Shown: positions 27,504 to 34,493 of the stretch, piece by piece
Numbering within the stretch: position 1 is the first letter of the stretch
How the letters are laid out: the number at the start of each line of letters is the position of its first letter
NCBI RefSeq assembly: GCF_030682845.1
Contig: NZ_JAUXNK010000070.1
Location: 1-64,000, forward strand
Source: Methanolobus sp.
GTDB lineage: Archaea > Halobacteriota > Methanosarcinia > Methanosarcinales > Methanosarcinaceae
DNA: 64,000 nt
Direction of reading: 5' to 3'
Position numbers and translations under genes: made by a program
Notes under the pieces: generated by a model
What the model was told of the DNA's origin: nothing
The model's database searches: none
Seen by the model: the letters and a program-made list of their open reading frames with translations, nothing else

Positions 27504-27663
27504 GGAATAACCCACCATAGACGCTCTATCTCGAGCTGCAGAGTAATAAAGATTAGTATTAATTTTCTTAAGAAAATAAAATCAGAAGGATAAATATCAT
27601 ATTGCTGAAAAGGGAATTACATTAAACGAATCAAGAGAAGAAAATGAAGGAAATTGAAAACAA

Positions 27664-27684
27664 GCAAGGCTTAAAAAGCCCTGC
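27664..27684 (-). terminator. Hairpin terminator after the 930-residue surface protein gene
   Basis: GCAAGGCTT (27664-27672) pairs with AAGCCCTGC (27676-27684) with one mismatch or wobble. It lies about 30 bp after the stop codon on the minus strand, followed by TGTTTTCAATTTC. Confidence 0.5.
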
Positions 27685-27712
27685 CTGGTTCGTATATATG
27701 TTCTGTAAAACT

Positions 27713-30505
27713 TTAGCTTCTTTTGAAGCGTCTGTAGCGTTTCCCATCGGGATTACCCAATTGTGTGCGGACCTGTGATAGCTGGTCCTTATATCTGTAG
27801 CCAAGTACTCCAAGGGCCGAGATGCCTGCAAGGATCAGTAGGAAGGTAAATGAACCGGAAGACTTCGCTTCAGGGGAAACGGCATTGCCTGCTTGCGGAG
27901 TCTGGCTGTCTTCTGTTGACATCTGTGCGCTTTCCCCACTCGGGGATGGTGATCCCTGTTGATTACTGCCTGAAATTACTTGTTGCTCCTCCTTGCCTAT
28001 GCTTGAGATAGCAAAGGCCGAGAAGCCCGGCGTCTGGGTAATATAGTAGACATAGGTTTCATCCTCGCTAACCCTGCTGGTTGGCAATTGAGCCCAGGAA
28101 CCGCTATTATACCTGAGCATACGGATGGATGCCGGATCTATACCATTCCCTGCTATCCAGGCTTTTTCGACCTTGAACATGATTCTCGCATCAGACAAAA
28201 GGTCAGGTGTTGTCTTCCCATCCCCAACCCAGATGTTGACATTCTTGTAAACTGTCCCTGGAGCTGCCTTATTGACCATAGTGGAAGTGCTCTTAAGCAT
28301 CTCTATCACAGTCTTGGTCTGCCCCCCGTTCAGGCGGGCCGTAAAACCAATTCCAACAATGCTGTTACCTTCCTTAGTGAACTCAAACATCGTCTCAGTA
28401 TCCCTTAGAACATACTTAATAGAGTAGTCCTTAAGCTCGATGTTCTCATACTTCTCACCGGTAGATTGTCCTCCACCGCCCCCGCCACCGCCTCCAGTTG
28501 TTGGAGTTGTTGCGGACTGCGCTTCAGAGACTGTAATGTTGTAAATATCTGCTATATTTGAACCGTCGTTGGATGTAGCCTTAACAGTTACTGTTCCTAC
28601 AGCGGTTCCTGTCAGCAATCCTGTTTGAGTAATTGTAGCGGTTCCAGTCCCATTTATAATTGACCATGTTACAGTTTTGTCGATTGCATTTGTTGGAAGT
28701 ACTGCTGCAGTCATTTGCAATGTTTTGCCATTCTCTACAGTAGTCACATAACCTGCTGCTGTCACGTTTATTGAAGATACTGTTACAGGTACGGCATTAA
28801 CAGTAATTGTCTGGGTTGCAGTTTCTCCGCTTTCAGTGTGAGTGATAGTAACGGAAGTGTTAGTTGTTGTAAGAATTATACCATTTGCTGGAGCCACAAC
28901 AATTCCTTTCGAATTGAAGTTCGCAAAAGCAACATCCTCGGTACTTGAATTTGATCTTGTCAGTGTTATTACCAAACCGTTCAGGTCAAGAGCATCGCCT
29001 TCAGTATATGTCACTTTTGAAGGCGCGGTCTTGATAGAAACATTGGTTATTGTTACAGGTACGGCATTCACATTGATTGCCTGGGTTGCAGTTTCTGCAC
29101 TTGCATTATGAGTGATCAGTACTTGCGTAACTTCTGTTCCCAGCTCACTTCCCTGTACCGGGCTGACTTTGATTCCTTTTACTTCAAAATACGCAAACTC
29201 TACATGCTCTATGCTTGAATCAGACTTGGTCAATTCTACTACCAAGCCTGTTAGGTCAAGGGTTTCACCTTCGTTATAGCTTGTTTTGTTTGGAGCGGTA
29301 TAGACTTCGATACCATTTACTATTACTGGTTTCACAGTTACTGTAACTTCTAAGACTCCTTCTGCACCAAAACCATCGTTAGCCTTAGCTTTAACAATCA
29401 CTGTACCTACTTCTGTACCTGTCAATAGTCCACTTTGGGTGATGGTTGCATTTCCGGTTACAGCTTCTACCGACCAGGTCACACTTGCATCAGTCGCATC
29501 AACCGGGGATATTGCTGCACTCATCTGAAGATTCTTACCATTCTTTACTGTATTAGCAGATCCTTCTCCTGTGACAACTATTGAAGCTACATGTATTGTG
29601 GGGTCCTTCAAATCAACAATCACTGTAACTTCCTGTGCTGGCATTGTGAATGTATAGGATAGTCCTTCATACAGAACTTTGGTATCAATTACATTATTAG
29701 TTGCATCTTTAACTTTAATTGAGTTGAACTGCTTGCCGGATCCAATTTCACTGATAGTTATTGTTACGTTGGTCCCTTTTTCTGCTTCAGGTGCAGGATC
29801 AGTCGTTACAATTGCATTGCCTCCTGTAACTTCTGTTTGTATACCATATTTCACGGGAATGTCCAAAAGAGTTACATTTACAGTTACATTTTCTGCTGGC
29901 ATGGTGAAAGTGTAGCTGACTCCGGGAGCTTCTTCCATTGTGGCTACTGGACCACTGTTGCCTGTGACGTTAACAAAAGCAAACTGTTTGCCAGTTTCAA
30001 TGTTATCAATAGTTACTGTAACTATTTCATATTCCTCTGCACTTGGCTTATCAACAGTTACACTTGCTGTGCCGCCTACAACAGGCTCTACTATAACATT
30101 ATACACAGGAACTGGAATATCTTCAAGCGTTACAGTCACTGTCACATTCTCAGCAGGCATTTGGAAGGTATAATTGGCCCCAGCAATCACTTCTGTTGAG
30201 AGTACTGAAACAACGTCACCGGCTACATTGATAGATGAAAATTGCTTACCAACTTCAATATCAGTGATCGTTACAATCACTGTTTCATTTACCGCCGCAT
30301 TTGACTTATCAACAGTGACATTTGCTGTACCATCTATAGCATCAGCTATTGTTATATTATAACTAGTAGATTCTGTTGAGTTCCCACTTGAAGAGCCTCC
30401 CGCAGCGCTCAAAGTAACCGCAAGCACCAAAAGTGCAATGCAGAAGCTAATTTTGACAATACCCTGTATACTACTCATTCTAACGTTTTTTGCGAAGGGA
30501 TGCAT
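27713..30505 (-). CDS. Surface protein: InlB-B-like and bacterial Ig-like repeats, PGF-pre-PGF module, anchor with basic tail
   Basis: A 930-residue exported protein with signal segment ISFCIALLVLAVTLSAAGG. Three repeats of about 85 residues end in MPAENVTVxVxL (last copy MPAQEVTVIVDL). A Big_2-like domain (LQMSAAISPVDATDASVTWS), two Big_3-like domains (NKTSYNEGETLDLTGLVV and SKVTYTEGDALDLNGLVI) and a second Big_2-like domain follow. Then come a poly-Gly linker, the PGF-pre-PGF module, a membrane helix (FTFLLILAGISALGVLGY) and a tail ending GKRYRRFKRS. The ATG at 30505 follows GGGTGG. It shares its C-terminal third with the next two genes but has an unrelated ectodomain. Confidence 0.82.
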   Translation of the reverse strand: MHPFAKNVRMSSIQGIVKISFCIALLVLAVTLSAAGGSSSGNSTESTSYNITIADAIDGTANVTVDKSNAAVNETVIVTITDIEVGKQFSSINVAGDVVSVLSTEVIAGANYTFQMPAENVTVTVTLEDIPVPVYNVIVEPVVGGTASVTVDKPSAEEYEIVTVTIDNIETGKQFAFVNVTGNSGPVATMEEAPGVSYTFTMPAENVTVNVTLLDIPVKYGIQTEVTGGNAIVTTDPAPEAEKGTNVTITISEIGSGKQFNSIKVKDATNNVIDTKVLYEGLSYTFTMPAQEVTVIVDLKDPTIHVASIVVTGEGSANTVKNGKNLQMSAAISPVDATDASVTWSVEAVTGNATITQSGLLTGTEVGTVIVKAKANDGFGAEGVLEVTVTVKPVIVNGIEVYTAPNKTSYNEGETLDLTGLVVELTKSDSSIEHVEFAYFEVKGIKVSPVQGSELGTEVTQVLITHNASAETATQAINVNAVPVTITNVSIKTAPSKVTYTEGDALDLNGLVITLTRSNSSTEDVAFANFNSKGIVVAPANGIILTTTNTSVTITHTESGETATQTITVNAVPVTVSSINVTAAGYVTTVENGKTLQMTAAVLPTNAIDKTVTWSIINGTGTATITQTGLLTGTAVGTVTVKATSNDGSNIADIYNITVSEAQSATTPTTGGGGGGGGGQSTGEKYENIELKDYSIKYVLRDTETMFEFTKEGNSIVGIGFTARLNGGQTKTVIEMLKSTSTMVNKAAPGTVYKNVNIWVGDGKTTPDLLSDARIMFKVEKAWIAGNGIDPASIRMLRYNSGSWAQLPTSRVSEDETYVYYITQTPGFSAFAISSIGKEEQQVISGSNQQGSPSPSGESAQMSTEDSQTPQAGNAVSPEAKSSGSFTFLLILAGISALGVLGYRYKDQLSQVRTQLGNPDGKRYRRFKRS

Positions 30506-30871
30506 TCATACCACCCTTTATGACAATTTTTGCACTTCAGATTGACAACATCTGAAGTAAACTCCACTTATTTTGTTAAACATTACGTGCGGACATCCAG
30601 TGAACTCACTGATGACCCCGCATTTCTCCACTAACTACCAATATACAGTTCTATATTATAAAATTATTCAATATACAACTATTTATAAATCAATATTAAT
30701 TAATAACGTATAATAAATATAGTAAGTTGCCTTGCAAAAACTATATCAAAACTATGCATTCTATGAGGAATAACTCGTCATTAAAATCCGGGCAGAGATG
30801 AACATTATTGGATAGAATAATAAAGGAAACAAAACGAAATATCCACCAATGGTTGCAAAATGAATCGGTGA
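30506..30871. other. Intergenic region with promoter of the surface-protein array
   Basis: A 366-bp stretch. The part 30650-30725 is extremely AT-rich with several TATA-like stretches and probably holds the promoter of the 930-residue surface protein gene, leaving a leader of well over 100 bases. No RNA gene is visible. The right end borders a decayed CBS-domain gene. Confidence 0.4.
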
Positions 30872-31162
30872 TATCCAATTCCCGGCATAGTAACCCTCAA
30901 GGACCTCAGGGACAAGGTCAAACAGGATGATCTGGACAGGAGCATCTGTGAGATATCAACAAAGGAACTGGAGGTTGCATATCCTGATGAAACACTCAAC
31001 GCAGTGCTCAAGCGGCTGGCAGCAAAGGATATCGGCCGGCTTCCAGTGGTATCGAGGAAAGATAAGAGAAAGCTCCTTGGCATAATTACCCGAAGCGATA
31101 TAGTCAAGCTCTATGACAAAAAAGTTCTTTATAAGATGCACCAGAAAACGGAAGAAGAGTAG
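30872..31162 (+). pseudogene. Truncated CBS-domain remnant, ClC-channel type
   Basis: The plus-strand frame reads GIVTLKDLRDKV, EISTKELEVAYPDETLNAVL, AAKDIGRLPVVSRKDKRKLL, GIITRSDIVKLYDKK and ends at TAG 31160. This is the second half of a CBS pair with wording typical of the C-terminus of archaeal chloride-channel-CBS proteins. There is an in-frame stop just before (30869), no start codon at its head and no channel domain upstream, so this is a 3' gene remnant. Confidence 0.7.
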
Positions 31163-31168
31163 TTGATC

Positions 31169-32491
31169 TCAGGCCTCTCCCGGATAGCCAAGGAGCCTGC
31201 CCAAAAAGTATCCGGGAGTGGTGTCATAGATAAGTACCCTGCAGGTAACCCCTGGTTCAAGGTTGCACTGCGGGATCACTACAGGCAAGTATGAGTCTGT
31301 ACGTGCCATAGTACCCTGTTTTTTTGCTTCCTTGGACAGGAAGACATTACCTTCCCAACCTATCAGCTTATTCTTTGTGGCAAACTTGGTGCTCCTGCAT
31401 ATCCTGTGAAGTTCATTGGATCTCCTTGTAAGTATACGTGAGTCAGTATTGTGGAAATCCCAGGCTTTTGTACGGGGGCGTGGAGTGTACCTGGATATGT
31501 TTACCTTATCAGGCCTGAATTCCTCCACCCACTTCACACTTTTCTTGAAATCCTCTTCTGTCTCGCCTGGGAAACCTACTATTATATCAGTGAAAAGCGT
31601 CAGGTCATCAAACCTGCTCCTGAACTGCCTGATGACATGGTTCGCCTCCTCGATACTATGATAACGATTCATGTTCCGCAGCACACCGTCAGAAGCGGAT
31701 TGCACGGGCAGATGCAGCAGCTTATAGACTTTCTCATTATCAAAGGCATCAAGCAGATCATAGAGTATGGGGAGTACTGAGAATGGGTTCATCATCCCGA
31801 CCCTGACCCTGAACTGTCCGGGTATGGCGCATATCATGCGCAGCAACTCCGGGAGAAGGACATCCTTGCCAGTGTCACACCTGTCAGTACCGTACTGACC
31901 GTTGTCCTGGGAAGTGAGCCATATCTCACGGCAGCCTTCAGAAACTGCTCGCCTTATGTCTGCAATTATTTCCTCCGGTCCAAAAGACCTGAGCTTTCCC
32001 CGCGCCACACTAACGATACAGTAAGAGCAGGAGTAGTTGCAGCCCAGGGAGAGCTGGCAGATGTGGATGTTAGGATTATATCGGATTCTTGGTACACTCT
32101 GGAAGCCTTCAGGTTGATGCAAGAAAATCTGCATCCGCCCTTTTGCGCTTCCTTTCCCGGTCTTACCGAGAGAGTCAAGCAACTCACCTACCCTTGAAAC
32201 CGAATTAATTCCGAGGATATGAGCTTGCGGATTTTGCTCCAGTATATCTTCAAGCTGGACCTCGGGCATACACCCGGTCACTATCACCTCTTTACCTGAG
32301 TCAGCTGCTTCCCTGATAATATGAAGGATCTTCTGCTCGGTAGCATACTTTACAGTGCAGGTATTGATAACAAGCACATCTGCATCGCTCAGAGGTACAA
32401 GAGCATGACCTTTGTCCCTGACAATTGCCCTCATGATCTCTGCGGATGCCTGGCTGGCGGAGCAACCGAATGTAGCGACGTGGACCTTCAT
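31169..32491 (-). CDS. tRNA methylthiotransferase (MiaB/CDKAL1-like, radical SAM)
   Basis: Adds a methylthio group to t6A37 or a related tRNA base. The N-terminal UPF0004 domain has cysteines in FGCSASQ, NTCTVK and TGCMPE. The radical SAM motif is CNYSCSYC, and a TRAM domain lies at the C-terminus (GWEGNVFL to LGRLLG). Length (440) fits the archaeal/eukaryotic CDKAL1 (e-MtaB) branch. The usual GCxxNxxxxE motif reads GCSASQASAE, with serine where asparagine is common. It starts 9 bp past the end of glpX and is likely co-transcribed with it. Confidence 0.9.
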   Translation of the reverse strand: MKVHVATFGCSASQASAEIMRAIVRDKGHALVPLSDADVLVINTCTVKYATEQKILHIIREAADSGKEVIVTGCMPEVQLEDILEQNPQAHILGINSVSRVGELLDSLGKTGKGSAKGRMQIFLHQPEGFQSVPRIRYNPNIHICQLSLGCNYSCSYCIVSVARGKLRSFGPEEIIADIRRAVSEGCREIWLTSQDNGQYGTDRCDTGKDVLLPELLRMICAIPGQFRVRVGMMNPFSVLPILYDLLDAFDNEKVYKLLHLPVQSASDGVLRNMNRYHSIEEANHVIRQFRSRFDDLTLFTDIIVGFPGETEEDFKKSVKWVEEFRPDKVNISRYTPRPRTKAWDFHNTDSRILTRRSNELHRICRSTKFATKNKLIGWEGNVFLSKEAKKQGTMARTDSYLPVVIPQCNLEPGVTCRVLIYDTTPGYFLGRLLGYPGEA

Positions 32492-32499
32492 TCAGACTA

Positions 32500-33618
32500 T
32501 TACCGGAAACGCAGCACGTTGGCTTCTTTATCGTGTATGTATATCGTGTCTGTGAACTTGACCACACCGGAACTTCCCATTGTCAGACTGTGAGCCCTGG
32601 AATCACCTTCTCCAAAGAGGCTCACTCCATTCAGGACAGAGCCGGAGGTCACTCCTGTTGCTGCAAAAATGACATCTTTTCCAGGCACAAGCCGCTCGGT
32701 ATCCAGTACATCATTGATGTTCTTTTCAGTGATGCCCATCTTCTCCAGCCGTGGCATTTTCTCGGCTTTCTCCTTTGCTATTGCCTCATCGGATTTGCCG
32801 TTAGCTACGGATGGAAGCACCAGGCGAGCCAGTATCTTACCACCCAGGCACTTTAATGCTGCTGCTGTCAGGACCGCTTCCCCGGAACCACCGGACCCGA
32901 GTACCATATGCACACCGGAGCCTCGTATCGCGGTTGCCACTCCGGGCATCAGGTCGCCGTCACTTACAAGATTCACACGAGCTCCGGCTTCACGTATCTC
33001 TTTTATCTTCTGCTCATGCCTTGTCCTCTCAAGGATGACAACAACCAGTTCATCAATGCTCCTGTCAAGCGCCTTAGCAACAATACGAAGGTTATGCAGC
33101 ACAGGTGCGTCAAGATCGATCCGTTCATCAGGGTGCTCTTTCTCATATTTCACAACCTGCGGCCCCACGACTATTTTATCCATGTAGATGTCCGGACCGT
33201 GGAAAAGTCCGTCTCTTTCTGCCATAGCCATGACAGCTATGGCGCCGGGGATACCGTTGGCTGCAAGGTTGGTACCTTCAAGAGGGTCCACAGCGATGTC
33301 AACCTCAACACCTTCTTTCCATGTACCCACCTTTTCTCCGATGAATAGCATGGGAGCCTCATCCCGTTCTCCCTCACCGATCTTGATGATACCTTTCATG
33401 TCAAGACAGTTCAGCATTCTTCTCATGGCTTCTACTGACACCTGGTCGCAGAAGTCCTTCTCCCCGCGGCCTATCTGGTAAGAAGCTGCAATCGCTGCGG
33501 CCTCTGTCACATGAAGTAATCTGGGCAGCAGGTTGCTTTCAATAGGACCGGCGCCATTGATCATTTCTTCAGCGGTTTTCGGATGAGTTATAATATTTTC
33601 TATACAATCGTCTTTCAT
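32500..33618 (-). CDS. glpX: Class II fructose-1,6-bisphosphatase
   Basis: Hydrolyses fructose 1,6-bisphosphate to fructose 6-phosphate, a gluconeogenic step. Family motifs are strong: IKIGEGERDEAPMLFIGE, VDPLEGTNLAANG and SDGDLMPGVATA. Length (372) is slightly above bacterial GlpX due to an N-terminal extension of about 30 residues (MKDDCIENIITHPKTAEEMI). Methanogens usually rely on the bifunctional archaeal FBP aldolase/phosphatase or other types, so a GlpX is noteworthy. An aldolase of the archaeal class I type lies at 47.9 kb. Confidence 0.9.
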   Translation of the reverse strand: MKDDCIENIITHPKTAEEMINGAGPIESNLLPRLLHVTEAAAIAASYQIGRGEKDFCDQVSVEAMRRMLNCLDMKGIIKIGEGERDEAPMLFIGEKVGTWKEGVEVDIAVDPLEGTNLAANGIPGAIAVMAMAERDGLFHGPDIYMDKIVVGPQVVKYEKEHPDERIDLDAPVLHNLRIVAKALDRSIDELVVVILERTRHEQKIKEIREAGARVNLVSDGDLMPGVATAIRGSGVHMVLGSGGSGEAVLTAAALKCLGGKILARLVLPSVANGKSDEAIAKEKAEKMPRLEKMGITEKNINDVLDTERLVPGKDVIFAATGVTSGSVLNGVSLFGEGDSRAHSLTMGSSGVVKFTDTIYIHDKEANVLRFR

Positions 33619-33717
33619 AGGATCATCTTCATTGTTTGGTAATTGTTATGATTAACAAGTGATTTGAGCAACAGTGTTCTTGATAACTATATTAGTGTTC
33701 CCGGTTTAAAAGTTAAA

Positions 33718-34227
33718 CTACTTTAGTACATCAACAAGAGCAACCCTCTCTATTACCAGATCCGGTATCATTTCCTCTCCAGTTGCTTCTATCTCCTTTT
33801 CGGTTATATCGAACTGTGAGATTATGTTGTCCCGCTTTCGGGAGGAATAGCCTATGATATCCTTTTCGCTAATCACACTCCTCAGAGACTCCATTGACCT
33901 GTTCACTCCTCCGGCATCACCCACTATCACAAAAACAAGATCCATGTCCCCTTCATGCACTCCCATTGAGAATGCCTCCTCTATCTGTCTCTTCCCTGAT
34001 GCATATCTCATTATCTCGATACCGGGATCCTTAGCTGCGTTGTAGTTCTCCTCAATTGCTCGCAAGGCCTTTCGCACAGCAAAACGGACATGCTTTTCCC
34101 CTGCTATTTTTCCAGCATCCATTGCCTGTATTACCGTGCTGTTCGCTGATGCGATAGAAGATATCTGGCCTAAGAATTCAGGCACTTTCCTGATATGAGT
34201 GCTGCCTCCGAGTATCTGGAACGACAT
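33718..34227 (-). CDS. cgi121: KEOPS complex subunit Cgi121
   Basis: Binds Bud32 in the KEOPS complex, which makes threonylcarbamoyladenosine (t6A) at tRNA position 37. Matches are SFQILGGSTHIRKVPEFLGQ, TVIQAMDAGKIAGEKHVRFA, ILRYAS-like EIMRYASGKRQIEEAFSMG and FVIVGDAGG. The start at 34227 (MSFQILGG) is chosen over the codon 69 bp upstream by homology. The t6A product would be the substrate of the methylthiotransferase encoded two genes away. It ends with TAG. Confidence 0.85.
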   Translation of the reverse strand: MSFQILGGSTHIRKVPEFLGQISSIASANSTVIQAMDAGKIAGEKHVRFAVRKALRAIEENYNAAKDPGIEIMRYASGKRQIEEAFSMGVHEGDMDLVFVIVGDAGGVNRSMESLRSVISEKDIIGYSSRKRDNIISQFDITEKEIEATGEEMIPDLVIERVALVDVLK

Positions 34228-34493
34228 AGGCTGAAATTGGATTCCTTTTGAATAAGTGTATCGGTGGAATTTGAAGAAAGGACAGGAAACCTTCAAAACC
34301 CTGCTCGATAAATATTTGCGTGTATTTTATTTAGGTTGGTACTTATTACAAATATAAACCTGCATGTATAGACAAAAAAGATAAGAGAAAGGTTGTCCTT
34401 TCAAAATCAAATACATAAGGTTAATATCTGCAGTTGATAACTAGGAAGGAAGATTCATTAAGGATTTATGTCCGGCGTGAGAAGGTGCGAACA

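Noticed and set aside
30805-31141. Minus-strand ORFs opposite the CBS remnant
   Set aside because: They are antisense to the conserved CBS reading and show no domain of their own.
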